Assembly: GCA_011392765.1 (NCBI GenBank)
Contig: WYCW01000002.1
Location: 528,917 to 592,916 of the forward strand
Origin: Candidatus Thiosymbion ectosymbiont of Catanema sp. Cochon2018
GTDB taxonomy: Bacteria > Pseudomonadota > Gammaproteobacteria > Chromatiales > Chromatiaceae
Direction: 5' to 3'
DNA length: 64,000 nucleotides
The notes beneath the pieces were generated by a model. That model saw nothing but the letters and a program-made list of their open reading frames with translations, was not told the origin of the DNA and did no database searches. Made by a program: the position numbers and the translations under genes. Shown here piece after piece: positions 25,209 to 33,755 of the stretch (its first letter is position 1; each line of letters starts with the position of its first letter).

Positions 25209-26489
25209 ATGGGTACGGAGATATCATTAGACGTTGGCGGTCTTACTATCGATTGGTGCAAGAATTCTCGTGGCACTGATCATGGAGCCCTCTTTCAAGA
25301 CAAAGATCTTAAACATCATCTTTCTGATCAAATCAATTACGAGTACTTTGAAGAAAACAATGAAGATCCCGGCCTTATGGAAAGAGCCTTTGTTAGACGT
25401 CTTAAAGAAACAATCCCCAGAATTGAGATGCTAGGCTTTACAATTGATGCGGTGCAGCGTGAGTACGAAGCTAGCGTAGAGGCATGGATTGAAGAACGCG
25501 AAAGCATAGAGGAGGAAGGGACGCAATCTTCCAATAAACCAATGTCTTTTGAACAATTCCGTCGTTTCGTAATGGAGCACCCAGTAGCATCGATTGACGA
25601 CACTTTTGTGTCCGGGCTTGATGAAGCCAGTACAAGGAGGATACAAGGGCGTTTTAATGATGAAACACTAACGAATCAACTTCCACATTACTATGCATAT
25701 GATATTCATGCTTATTCTGAACGAAGCTACTTCGGGGGATTGATAGGTTTTCTTCATCCATATTCAATCCTTCAACTGTTAGCGCAGAATGATCAAAACC
25801 TCGAACTCGATGTTGTATGGCAATTTGGGCCTTTGGTTGACGCTGGTTGGGCTAGCGAAAGTGAGTTTGTCAGCGGCGCCCGTCGAACACAAAAAATCTT
25901 GGTTGCGACAGAAGGTAGTTCAGATGCACACATACTCAAGCACGCTTTCACCATACTCAGACCAGATGTTGCAGATTTTTTTCAATTCATAGACATGAGT
26001 GGCGGTCATCCGTTTCCGGGTGCTGGTAACTTGGTGAAGTTTGCAAAGGGTCTCATCAAGATTGACGTCCAAAATAGCCTTATTTTTTTGTTTGACAATG
26101 ATGCAGAAGGAGTTTATGCATTTCAGCAATTGGAGAGACTAGATATGCCATCAAACATGAGGGCAATAATGCTGCCTTGCCTTAAAGAGTTTGAAGCTTT
26201 TTATACGCGAGGACCAGAAGGAGATTTTACTGCCAATATAAATGGACGTGCAGCGGCGATAGAATGCTACCTTGATCTCAACCTGGAGGGATATCCGCCC
26301 GCCAGCGTTTTGTGGACTAATTATAAGAAAGACCTTGGTATCTATCATGGCTCCTTGGAGTATAAAGAAACTTACACCAAGGAGTTCTTAAAACAAACTT
26401 CAGATACAATTTCTATGAATAAATACCGCGTTGATAAATTAATGATCGTACTGAGTTCGCTTATCGATGCATCTCACGAGATTGTGTAA
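25209..26489 (+). CDS. HEPN/Toprim-type defence-like protein
   Basis: 426 residues. The N-terminus MGTEISLDVGGLTIDWCKNS and GTDHGALFQ matches the HEPN/Toprim-associated N-terminal domain family. The C-terminal half has a Toprim core: TEGSSD with Glu 235 and FDNDAE with Asp 296 and Asp 298, as in OLD-like nucleases. Such single-gene proteins are predicted abortive-infection nucleases. Moderately AT-rich. It stands alone between an IS630 copy and group II intron sequences, typical of a mobile defence gene. Function inferred from domains. Confidence 0.75.
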   Translation: MGTEISLDVGGLTIDWCKNSRGTDHGALFQDKDLKHHLSDQINYEYFEENNEDPGLMERAFVRRLKETIPRIEMLGFTIDAVQREYEASVEAWIEERESIEEEGTQSSNKPMSFEQFRRFVMEHPVASIDDTFVSGLDEASTRRIQGRFNDETLTNQLPHYYAYDIHAYSERSYFGGLIGFLHPYSILQLLAQNDQNLELDVVWQFGPLVDAGWASESEFVSGARRTQKILVATEGSSDAHILKHAFTILRPDVADFFQFIDMSGGHPFPGAGNLVKFAKGLIKIDVQNSLIFLFDNDAEGVYAFQQLERLDMPSNMRAIMLPCLKEFEAFYTRGPEGDFTANINGRAAAIECYLDLNLEGYPPASVLWTNYKKDLGIYHGSLEYKETYTKEFLKQTSDTISMNKYRVDKLMIVLSSLIDASHEIV

Positions 26490-26490
26490 A

Positions 26491-26632
26491 ATTTACGGAA
26501 TGATAGGCTATGGGCTTTTTCCTGAGAATGTTGGGCACGGGCCATCCCTGGCCCTTTGCCTAACCTACGCTGGGGCCAAGCGCACTGTGCGAGGGAAATA
26601 TCAAGCCCATAACCTATCATCCCGTAACGTAT
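26491..26632. repeat. Long inverted repeat before the group II RT gene
   Basis: TTTACGGAATGATAGGCTAT and GGGCTTT on the left pair with AAGCCCATAACCTATCATCC and CGTAA on the right. The loop includes GTTGGGCACGGGCC and GGCCCTTTGCC, a REP-like dyad. It stands where the 5' part of a group II intron would be expected. Confidence 0.6.
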
Positions 26633-26646
26633 TGCCGGGGGGAACG

Positions 26647-27885
26647 ATGAGTGGCACCCAGAGGACAATCCTCATCTCACCACAACTTCGGCAAATTGCA
26701 GAGCAAGCGATCACACATCCGGATCGGGTCTTCACCAGCCTGATCCACCGCATGGATATCGATTTTCTTCGAGAGGCCTTCTTTCGGTTGCGCCGAGACG
26801 GTGCACCGGGATTGAGTGGAACGACGGTAACGGAGTACGAGGAGGACCTGGAGACCAACCTGAAGGACCTGCACGAAAGGCTGAGAACGCAGGTCTCTGT
26901 GGCCCCGCCGATCAAGCGTGTGTGGATTGACAAGGACAACGGAAAGAAACGTCCGATCGGGCTCACGGAAATCGAAGACAAGCTCGTCCGGAAAGCGGTA
27001 TCGATGCTGATGGGAGCGGTATTCGAGCAGGACTTCTTACCGATCTCCGATGGCTTTCGGGACGGGTGCAACGCCCACGACGCCCTCGCGTTGCTACGCG
27101 AGCAGTGCATGACGCGCGCCATCCGATGGATCTATGATGCGGACATCATGGGGTTCTTCGACAGCAAGTGGTTGAATGCCGGCATCATGGAAGGGGAAGA
27201 AATCAGCTACAGCGACAAAGGAACGCCTCAAGGCGGGGTCATCAGCCCCCTGTTGGCGAACATCGCTCTCCACTCTGTACTGGACGAGTGGTTCGAGACC
27301 GAAGTCAAGCCCCGGATGCGAGGGCATTGTTTTGTGGTGCGGTTTGCCGACGACTTTGTCATCGGCTTTCAGTACGAAGACGATGCCCGGCGGGTCATGG
27401 ATGTGTTGCCGAAGCGCTTCGGGAAATACGGGCTTGAGCTCCATCCAGAGAAGAGCCGCCACCTCGACTTCGGTCGGCCCGCACGCTCTCAACGGTGTGG
27501 GCGGGGAGCCAACACATTCGGCTTTGTCGGATTTACCCACTACTGGGCGAGGTCAAGGCGGGGATTTTGGGTCATCAAACGTAAGACCGCAGGCAAGAAG
27601 GTTAGGAAGACGATCCAAGGCATCCGGGATTGGTGTCGCCGGAATCGGCACCGCAATCTCGATGAGCAGCAGCGGGTGCTGTGCTCGAAGCTGCGCGGTC
27701 ATTACCACTACTTTGGTGTGCGTTGCAACACGCGAGCCATGTACAGGGTGCGGTATCACGTGCTACTTGGGTGGCGCTACTGGCTCCACCGCCGGAGTAG
27801 CAAGAAGGCGATGAACGGGAAGAAGTTCGAAGCCTTGTTGGAAAAGATGCCGTTGCCCAGCCCCAAGGTCCTCCACGCCGTCTGA
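26647..27885 (+). CDS. ltrA: Group II intron reverse transcriptase/maturase, internally deleted
   Basis: 412 residues. RT blocks: KRPIGLTEIEDKLVRKAV, IYDADIMGFFD, GTPQGGVISPLLANIALH, the catalytic FADD near 233 (YADD in most), and the maturase-type tail CRRNRHRNLDEQQRVLCSKL. Between FFDS and KWLNAGIMEGEE about 25 residues usually present are missing, an in-frame deletion in the palm that probably abolishes activity. ATG at 26647 follows a G-rich ribosome site. Only about 150 bases separate it from the preceding gene, too short for intron domains I-III. Confidence 0.85.
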   Translation: MSGTQRTILISPQLRQIAEQAITHPDRVFTSLIHRMDIDFLREAFFRLRRDGAPGLSGTTVTEYEEDLETNLKDLHERLRTQVSVAPPIKRVWIDKDNGKKRPIGLTEIEDKLVRKAVSMLMGAVFEQDFLPISDGFRDGCNAHDALALLREQCMTRAIRWIYDADIMGFFDSKWLNAGIMEGEEISYSDKGTPQGGVISPLLANIALHSVLDEWFETEVKPRMRGHCFVVRFADDFVIGFQYEDDARRVMDVLPKRFGKYGLELHPEKSRHLDFGRPARSQRCGRGANTFGFVGFTHYWARSRRGFWVIKRKTAGKKVRKTIQGIRDWCRRNRHRNLDEQQRVLCSKLRGHYHYFGVRCNTRAMYRVRYHVLLGWRYWLHRRSSKKAMNGKKFEALLEKMPLPSPKVLHAV

Positions 27886-28012
27886 TTGCTTGCGGGGTAG
27901 TAAAGTTATGCGTCAGGGTTGGTGTTGCAATCCTGATTACCGAGGAACCGGATGACCGAATTGGTCACGTCCGGATCTGTGGGGGGGATGGTTCAGTAAT
28001 GGCTGTCTCTAC
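27886..28012 (+). ncRNA. Group II intron 3' end, domains IV-VI
   Basis: GAGGAACCGGATGACCG, AATT, GGTCACGTCCGGATCTGTG (27942-27980) folds as the 34-base domain V hairpin; the segment to TCTCTAC at 28012 contains the domain VI stem with candidate branch A. It is the expected 3' end of the intron that carried the RT gene. Domains I-III on the 5' side are absent. Confidence 0.7.
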
Positions 28013-28079
28013 CCGGAAGCTCAGTGGGTAATTATAGCGTTTCAAAGTGCGCGGTACGGCGCGCCTTAGCTTGTCGTTA

Positions 28080-28488
28080 GTGCGCCGCGCAAAGCGGGGC
28101 CCATCTGGTCGGGTGGAAGTCCCGACATGGTAAGGGCTAACCACCCACCATGACCGAGAGTTGCGCCTCTGGCGGAGCGGTGATTGCGGTAGGGAACTGC
28201 GATCGCCGGCGAACAAGAGAGGTGAAGCGTACACTGGGGGGGAGTCGGATCACCTCAGAGTACTCCGAGACGGTAGGGCCGCTCACAGGGGGAAGGGGGT
28301 GACCGTCATGGGCATCCGTCACAGGCAACCGCTTCGGGACAGAGTCGGGCCCGATTAAGAGAGACCGACTTTCTGGGCGGAAAGATCCACGGAGCACATG
28401 GTGTTCTGCGCGCGCGTGAGCATGGCTGAGGAGCCCGGTGCGGGAAAACCGCACGCCGGGACCGGTGCCGGGTAACCGGCGTCCCTAC
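28080..28488 (+). ncRNA. ORF-less group II intron
   Basis: Starts with the consensus-like GTGCGCC and continues with domain I features (GGTCGGGTGGAAGTCCCGAC, ATGGTAAGGGCTAACCACCC, GGCGGAGCGGTGATTGCGGT, GAGGTGAAGCG). A domain V hairpin GAGCCCGGTGCGG, GAAAA, CCGCACGCCGGGAC is at 28431-28463, and the probable 3' end CCCTAC at 28488. The reading frame that normally sits in domain IV is missing. Domain V differs from that of the preceding intron, so the two are of different origin. Confidence 0.7.
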
Positions 28489-28500
28489 TGCGACGGTGCA

Positions 28501-28761
28501 TTAATACTCGTAGTGATAACGAAGCTGCGCGATAAAAATATGGCCATCTACAACTTTATATACAAGCCGATGTTCATCATTAATGCGTCGAGACCAATAG
28601 CCCGACAAACCGTGCTTTAAAGGTTCAGGCTTACCCATACCTTCAAAAGGCTCACGCTGAATATCCTTAATCAAGCCATTAATCCGTTTAAGCATGGCTT
28701 TATCGGTTTTTTGCCAGTACAGGTAGTTCTCCCAAGTTTTACTGGAAAAAGTGAGTTTCAT
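28501..28761 (-). CDS. yoeB: YoeB toxin
   Basis: 86 residues, full length. MKLTFSSKTWENYLYWQKTD, IKDIQREPFEGMGKPEPLK, SGYWSRRINDEHRLVYKV and the final LRYHYEY are diagnostic of the YoeB/Txe family; Glu 46-like, Arg 65-like, His 83 and Tyr 84 catalytic positions are present. It binds the 50S subunit and causes mRNA cleavage at the A site. Stop lies 12 bases from the end of the ORF-less intron. Start overlaps the yefM stop (ATGA). Confidence 0.95.
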   Translation of the reverse strand: MKLTFSSKTWENYLYWQKTDKAMLKRINGLIKDIQREPFEGMGKPEPLKHGLSGYWSRRINDEHRLVYKVVDGHIFIAQLRYHYEY

Positions 28762-29009
28762 TCTATTAACTCGTGCTCAGTACCCTTCCCTGCCTCAAGC
28801 TCCGCAATCGACTCCAGCAAATGGCGGGCATTTGCAGGAGAGCGGAGTAAGTATGCAGTTTCTTCCATAGCCTGAAAGTCTTCTAAAGAAATCATCACTA
28901 CAGGAGATTCTCGCTTTCGAGTAATAATCACGGGATCATGGTCATTGCACACTTTTTCCATAGTTTTCGCTAGGTTAGCGCGTGCGACGGTGTAACTTAT
29001 GGCATCCAT
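28758..29009 (-). CDS. yefM: YefM antitoxin
   Basis: 83 residues. MDAISYTVARANLAKTMEKV, DHDPVIITRKRESPVVMISL, EDFQAMEETAYLLRSP and NARHLLESI are the Phd/YefM pattern. Start placed at ATG 29009 behind AAGAGG; the frame is open further upstream but lacks support. First gene of the operon, likely autoregulated together with YoeB. A cassette-type attC-like site lies just upstream. Confidence 0.95.
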   Translation of the reverse strand: MDAISYTVARANLAKTMEKVCNDHDPVIITRKRESPVVMISLEDFQAMEETAYLLRSPANARHLLESIAELEAGKGTEHELIE

Positions 29010-29063
29010 AGTAACCTCTTTCGCATCAATGGGTACGCGATATTGTACAGGAAGTGTGGCGGC

Positions 29064-29144
29064 ACATAACAAGGCCATCAGCTCAGACGCATTTTTTGTT
29101 CGCTGCGCTCACTGCAAATGGGCCGGTTACGGTTGGTGTTAGGC
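29064..29144 (+). other. Candidate integron attC site
   Basis: An 81-base imperfect dyad bounded by CATAACA (R''-like) and GTTAGGC (R'-like core, cut after G), with GGCCATCAGC and GGGCCGGTTACGG as inner boxes and a stem TTTGTTCGCTGCGCTCAC. It resembles attC sites of chromosomal cassette arrays; yefM-yoeB cassettes are common there, often reversed as here. No intI in the window. Confidence 0.5.
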
Positions 29145-30317
29145 AATCTGCTCTCCAATAATGCCCTCCGATCCCTGGCGGACCGGCTCCTGCTCGAACA
29201 GGGGCGGCTCGACCCGTTCGAGCTGCTGCTGGCGGCCGACCTCCTCGCCTACGAGGATTACGAGGCCTGGCGGCTGGGACACAAACCGACCATCCAGGCC
29301 GTACTCCGCAACCCGTCGACGGAGGTTGCCGAGCTGCTGGAAGAGATATGGGCCTACGCCGCGGAGCAGGGGCTCACGGCGACCCCCTTGGAGCATCACG
29401 GCTGGGCTGTTTCCGATAGCCCTTTGCGCATCGGCGATCATGCCCCTCTGGTCCGCGCCTGCGGCGTGGTCTTCGCCCCACCCCCGGACCGGCTCCAACC
29501 GGACCTGTTCCAGGACAGCACCGCCTCGCTGCTGGAAGAAGAGATCCGGCGGGCGCTGGCCGAGCGTCGCATCGACCGGGCACGGGAGCAGGTCGCGCGG
29601 CTGGCGCGGCAAGACCCGCACCATCGCCGCCTGCGCGGCTTCCTGCGTCTGATCCAACTCATCGACGACCCGGATACAATGGATCCCGGTAATCGCCTGC
29701 GGGAACTGCTGGCTATCGAGCCCCTGGCACGGGAGCTCCTGGGACATCGGGACCGAGACTTTCTGGTCCCCCTGTGGTCGGCCCTCGCGGAATCCCTCAC
29801 CGGACGGACTTTCGACCCCGGTTTCCCTGACCTCCATGCCGGCTTCCTCTGGGCACGTGCCGGGCGTTGGGATGCGGTGCGAGAAGCGGTGGAGGCGGAA
29901 CACGACTGGCGGGGCGAACCGTCACTTCTGCTGGCCCACGCCGAGGCAAGTTGGCACCGGCGCGACTTGGAGGCCGCGCGTGCGGATTGGCGGTGGCTGT
30001 GCTGGGAACACCCTCTGGAGGCCGAGCGGACTTTCGTCTCCTCACGGTTTCCCGACCGCCGTCTTGCCGAGCTTTGGAACGGGTTCGGCGACCTGGAGCC
30101 GCCGCTCGATACCGAGGACTTTCCGGCGTGGTTGCTGCTGCAGGAACCCCTTGCGGCGGTTTCCCCGGCGCCGGATTCAATACCGACCGACGAGCGCGGC
30201 ACCGCCTATCAGCTGCTGCAGCGCCTGGTCACCGGCGACGACGACATTGAGTTGCGGCGTGAGCTCTCGGAAATCCACCCCCAGCTGCTGCGTCTGTTTC
30301 TGGCGCGGAGGCGCTGA
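29118..30317 (+). CDS. Hypothetical helical protein, 5' end joined at attC
   Basis: Up to 399 residues. NALRSLADRLLLEQGRLDPF, LAYEDYEAWRLG and later TPR-like alanine/arginine-rich helices (LARAGRWDAVREAVEAEHDW, LLAHAEASWHRRDLEAARAD) suggest a helical-repeat protein of unknown function. The only nearby ATG (29118) lies inside the attC-like dyad and the true family start seems to be about residue 10-14, so the original 5' end was probably replaced. High GC, no signal peptide. The stop is followed by repeats. Confidence 0.6.
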   Translation: MGRLRLVLGNLLSNNALRSLADRLLLEQGRLDPFELLLAADLLAYEDYEAWRLGHKPTIQAVLRNPSTEVAELLEEIWAYAAEQGLTATPLEHHGWAVSDSPLRIGDHAPLVRACGVVFAPPPDRLQPDLFQDSTASLLEEEIRRALAERRIDRAREQVARLARQDPHHRRLRGFLRLIQLIDDPDTMDPGNRLRELLAIEPLARELLGHRDRDFLVPLWSALAESLTGRTFDPGFPDLHAGFLWARAGRWDAVREAVEAEHDWRGEPSLLLAHAEASWHRRDLEAARADWRWLCWEHPLEAERTFVSSRFPDRRLAELWNGFGDLEPPLDTEDFPAWLLLQEPLAAVSPAPDSIPTDERGTAYQLLQRLVTGDDDIELRRELSEIHPQLLRLFLARRR

Positions 30318-30339
30318 GAACGCCGATCCGGAATTTGAA

Positions 30340-30580
30340 CCGCAAAGGCGCGAAGGACGCAAAGATTTTTTTATCCACAGATTACACAGATTCCCGCAGA
30401 TTAAAAACGAAACAATCTGCGAGAATCTGCGTAATCTGCGAACAGAAAAGATCATCTGATCTTTGGCGACCGATTTGCGTTGATTCGCGTTCATTTGCGG
30501 CAAAAAAGAATTCCTCTACAGAACCATGAATGGGATTCGTGCAAATTCGTGTCCATTCGTGGTTCTAAAATAGGGGGAAG
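30340..30580. repeat. Dyad repeats
   Basis: AACCGCAAAGGCGCGAAGGA; the hairpin CACAGATTACACAGATTCCC with AATCTGCGTAATCTGCGAAC (30372-30440); TTTGCGTTGATTCGCGTTCA (30474-30500); and GAACCATGAATGGGATTCGT with ATTCGTGTCCATTCGTGGTT (30520-30566). No gene; it separates two converging transcription units and could act as terminator. Confidence 0.7.
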
Positions 30581-30604
30581 TGGGTAGGCTGACCCAAGAT
30601 AGAT

Positions 30605-32053
30605 TTACTTCAAGATGGTTTGAGGCGCTTCCCCCTTCTCGACCCAGTTTTCCAGAGCTTCCAGGACCTTCAGGCTGTCCTGGGTGACACCGTTTGCACC
30701 GGGCAGAAGTCCGCAATGGTCCATACCGGGAATCATAAACAGCCGCACGTTTTTCTCCAGTTCCTCTTTGCCCCCCATATTCGAGGACAATTTTTCATAC
30801 CAATCGACTGTTTTATAGGGGGTAACGATCGCATCCGCCCAACCATGCCAGACGATCATCTTACCGCCGGCCGCTATGAACGCCGTCAGGTCCGGCCGGT
30901 CCGAATTGTAGATTTCGGCCATGGTTTCCAGGCGCTTCGGGTCGGTCTCGAAATCGAAATCCGACAGGGAGTAGCCTGCCCCCGGATCCTTTTCGAATGC
31001 CATATAGCCCACGAAGTCTTTAGCAAACAGCGGGATCAACTTGCCGCCGCCTTCCGGCTTTCCAGTCAGCCATAACCACCAGAATCTTTCCGAACCTTCC
31101 GGCACGCCGCCCGGATAGAGTTGCTCACCGGCCTTGTTCCGTGGGCCCTGGCGCCATTTCTCAATGACATTCAGTTCGACATCGGTCAAACAGGTTTCGG
31201 CCTTTTGATCGGCCTCACATTTCAGCACCGACAGATCGACAGAACACCTACGCGGGTCCGCAATCATACCGTCCTCGGCCCCGTCTTCGGCATCACACTG
31301 TTTTATGACTTCATCGCCGATCAGCTGGTCCTTGCCCGGTTTCAGAATGACCTTGCCGTCTTTATCCGTGTTGGCTTGCGTGAGCCATGCCATTTTGGTG
31401 GCAACCAGCCCGGTATAGTCCATCGCCGGTGCACCGGAGATGATACCGCTGAACATCTGCGGGTATTTCAAGGCGGCCATATTGGCCATGCGACCGCCGT
31501 TGGAGCAGCCTTGGAAATAGCTGTTTTCCGGTTTCTTCTTATAGAAGACATCCAGCAATGACATCGCCACCCGATTGGTCTCACCGATGGAGCGCCACGC
31601 CCAATCTCGCTCTGCCGGAGGGTTGTTATAGGCCCAAGTCGCATCAGTGACGCTGAGGCCATGGTGACCACTGTCCGAGGTAGCCGTGGCGTAACCCCTT
31701 TCCAGTCCCGGCCCCATTGCATTGACGAAGGAATATTTCTTATCCGCACGCCCTAAGACGCCACAGAAACCACCACAGCCGACTTGGTAGAGTTTGCCGT
31801 TCCATTCTTCGAGCGGCAGCCGCACTTCGATAGAGATCGAGGGCAGGGCAGTGGCGCGTACCTCGCAGTATTCCACCAACGTCTCTGATGTCATGACCCG
31901 AGCCGAGGTCACATGAGCCCCGTCCATGACGTGATTGCGCAGGGCCTGACAATCCTGGGTGTTTTGGGCAAATGCCGTACCCCCTGTCCCACTGGTCAGG
32001 CTCAGCACCAGCATTGCGCCGAAAAAACGGCGCTTGATCTCATTGAGTATCAA
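30605..32053 (-). CDS. Tannase/feruloyl esterase family protein
   Basis: 482 residues, secreted: signal peptide FGAMLVLSLTSGTGGTAFA ends near residue 29. Alpha/beta hydrolase of the tannase family (PF07519): nucleophile Ser 184 in FQGCSNGGRM, the acid Asp in WHGWADAIV and the His in PGMDHCG; the cysteines next to Ser and His form the family's disulfide. It should hydrolyse aromatic or aliphatic esters. Start chosen at TTG 32053, six bases after AGGAGG; no ATG fits. Stands alone between repeat blocks. Confidence 0.9.
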   Translation of the reverse strand: MILNEIKRRFFGAMLVLSLTSGTGGTAFAQNTQDCQALRNHVMDGAHVTSARVMTSETLVEYCEVRATALPSISIEVRLPLEEWNGKLYQVGCGGFCGVLGRADKKYSFVNAMGPGLERGYATATSDSGHHGLSVTDATWAYNNPPAERDWAWRSIGETNRVAMSLLDVFYKKKPENSYFQGCSNGGRMANMAALKYPQMFSGIISGAPAMDYTGLVATKMAWLTQANTDKDGKVILKPGKDQLIGDEVIKQCDAEDGAEDGMIADPRRCSVDLSVLKCEADQKAETCLTDVELNVIEKWRQGPRNKAGEQLYPGGVPEGSERFWWLWLTGKPEGGGKLIPLFAKDFVGYMAFEKDPGAGYSLSDFDFETDPKRLETMAEIYNSDRPDLTAFIAAGGKMIVWHGWADAIVTPYKTVDWYEKLSSNMGGKEELEKNVRLFMIPGMDHCGLLPGANGVTQDSLKVLEALENWVEKGEAPQTILK

Positions 32054-32079
32054 AGGATACCTCCTGTTCGTATTTTTGC

Positions 32080-32345
32080 CGCTTCGTGTTTTTGCCGCAA
32101 ATGAACGCAAATCGGTCGCAAGAGATCACATTCTCTTTTCTGTCCGCAGATTACGCAGATTCTCGCAGATGGTTTCGTTTTTAATCTGCGGGAATCTGCG
32201 TAATCTGTGGATAGATTAAAGCGACCGGATCATTTTTCCCGTACTCAATCCGAACCTCGGCGGCTCTTCATCGCATTGCCTTTATTTGCGTCCATTTGCA
32301 TTGATTTGCGGCAAACTCTTCCGTGAAGATCTGCTCGCTCAATCT
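32080..32345. repeat. Dyad repeat block
   Basis: GCCGCAAATGAACGCAAATC, the hairpin CGCAGATTACGCAGATTCTC with GGGAATCTGCGTAATCTG (32145-32215), TCAATCCGAACCTCGGCGGC (also at 19408-19428), TTTGCATTGATTTGCGGC and CTTCCGTGAAGATCTGCTCG. Same order as at 19.3-19.55 kb, so it is one composite repeat. No gene. Confidence 0.75.
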
Positions 32346-32354
32346 CACCGGCGG

Positions 32355-33389
32355 TCAGTCCGGCACGGAGAAGCCGTAAGGGGGATCACTGAAGGCGAGC
32401 AAGGGACCATCCGGGCCGCCGAGTCGTGCCTCCCCATGCTCTGCGACCTCGATCTCCACGACGACCAGGAGCTCGTAATCACCCTTGGCGTTGATGCGGG
32501 CATCTACCACCCGACCCGTGGCCTGCTCGGAGCGGCTGCCGGTACTGTGAAGCGTGTCGCCCGGCGCGGGCGGGTTCTCCGCCCTGGCCTGCGCCAGGTA
32601 CATGCGGCGCTTGAGTTTGCCCAGGTATTGCATGCGTGCGACTACTTCCTGGCCCGTGTAGCACCCCTTTTTGAAGCTCACGCCATCGATCAGGTGCAGA
32701 TTGGCCATTTGCGGCACGAAGGCGTCCCTGGTCTGCGGGTAGACGGTCGGTATTCCAGCTCGGATGTCGAGCAGGGACCAGTAATCGGCGTTGACGAGGG
32801 TCGCGGTCGCCGCCAGGTTTACCCATAGCTCCTCCAACACGGAGGGGACCCCTAGGATCCGGAACCTGGGGGGAGACCCCGGAATGCGAATGGCGAGCAG
32901 GTCGTTACTGCGGGTCGTCTCGTTTTCCTGCGTCGGGACCGCACCCAGGTGGGATTCCAGCAGGGACGGTGCGCACTCGCCGGCGACGGCGATGGTGGCG
33001 AGCCGATCGCTCGCGTCCTCGAGGGTGGCCTTGGTCCGCAGGAGATACATGCGCAACCGCTGGCTCGCGGCTTCCACCTGGGTGCGCGGAAGCTGAAGAT
33101 AGATGATGTCGTCCCACTTGAAGGCACGAAAGCTGGTCAGCATCCGTCCCTTGGGGCTGCAATGGCTGCCGATCCCGCTGACGGCAGCGGAGAGTCGGGT
33201 TACGTCGTTCGTAAGTTGTCCTTGGAGGAAGGGCTCCGCTTCCGGTCCGGAGACGGCGATGAGTCCGAGGGAGGAGAGTGCCATCAGGGCACAGTCGGCC
33301 TCCACCGGGGCGTTCGGGAAATATAGGTTTCCCGCGTCGTCGGTCTGTGCGGAACGGGATTCGAGGAAGGTTTTCCAAAGGTTGTTCAT
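32355..33389 (-). CDS. ygfZ: Folate-binding tRNA-modifying protein YgfZ
   Basis: 344 residues. GcvT-like fold: LTNDVTRLSAAVSGIGSHCS then KGRMLTSFRAF, and the family signature KKGCYTGQEVVARMQYLGKL with the redox-active Cys. YgfZ supports repair or assembly of certain Fe-S enzymes (for example MiaB) in a tetrahydrofolate-dependent way, which fits the Fe-S genes elsewhere in the window. Start at ATG 33389 fits the usual length. Upstream is a MITE truncated at its promoter side. Confidence 0.95.
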   Translation of the reverse strand: MNNLWKTFLESRSAQTDDAGNLYFPNAPVEADCALMALSSLGLIAVSGPEAEPFLQGQLTNDVTRLSAAVSGIGSHCSPKGRMLTSFRAFKWDDIIYLQLPRTQVEAASQRLRMYLLRTKATLEDASDRLATIAVAGECAPSLLESHLGAVPTQENETTRSNDLLAIRIPGSPPRFRILGVPSVLEELWVNLAATATLVNADYWSLLDIRAGIPTVYPQTRDAFVPQMANLHLIDGVSFKKGCYTGQEVVARMQYLGKLKRRMYLAQARAENPPAPGDTLHSTGSRSEQATGRVVDARINAKGDYELLVVVEIEVAEHGEARLGGPDGPLLAFSDPPYGFSVPD

Positions 33390-33409
33390 AGCGTTGGCAG
33401 TATCTTTAC

Positions 33410-33505
33410 GGATCGCATCGGAATCTCGATTTCGACTTCGATCCCGATTTGTGCACTGCATAAACTCGACTCATTTGTAAAGATTCGGGTCCCTCAAGGA
33501 TCCGT
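33410..33505. repeat. Partial copy of 225 bp repeat
   Basis: TCTCGATTTCGACTTCGATC, CCCGATTTGTGCACTGCATA and GACTCATTTGTAAAGATTCG then GGTCCCTCAAGGATCC. It lacks the GCCTCGCTAGG end and most of the CGGGAT units. Adjoins the truncated MITE. Confidence 0.7.
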
Positions 33506-33651
33506 AAGTGTTGTAGTTGTAGGCTGGGTTGAGGAACGAAACCCAGCTTTTCCGATCCGCAATACCGTGTGCTGGGTTTCGCCGTCCCTGGCCGTAACCC
33601 AGCCTACGGGCTTGATTTTTATGATGATTCGGCTCAATTGAGAACGCCCCC
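33506..33651. mobile_element. 168-bp-family MITE, one end deleted
   Basis: Reads GTAGGCTGGGTTGAGG, CCGTCCCTGGCCGTAACC and ends CAATTGAGAACGCCCCC with CTAG. The GGGGGCGTTCTCAATCAATA end found in 38906-39071 is missing and replaced by the AAGGATCCGTAAGTG junction with the 225 bp repeat. Confidence 0.75.
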
Positions 33652-33755
33652 TAGTACATCGTTTCATCCTATCTTGCATGTTAACAATCTGATTTTATTT
33701 TATAAATCATTGTGTTATATGCTTTCAAACATGCAAAATATGCTGAAATGGGGTA

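Noticed and set aside
26467..26646. 60-codon N-terminal extension of the RT ORF
   Set aside because: It reads through the inverted repeat and lacks RT-family similarity; ATG 26647 is preferred.
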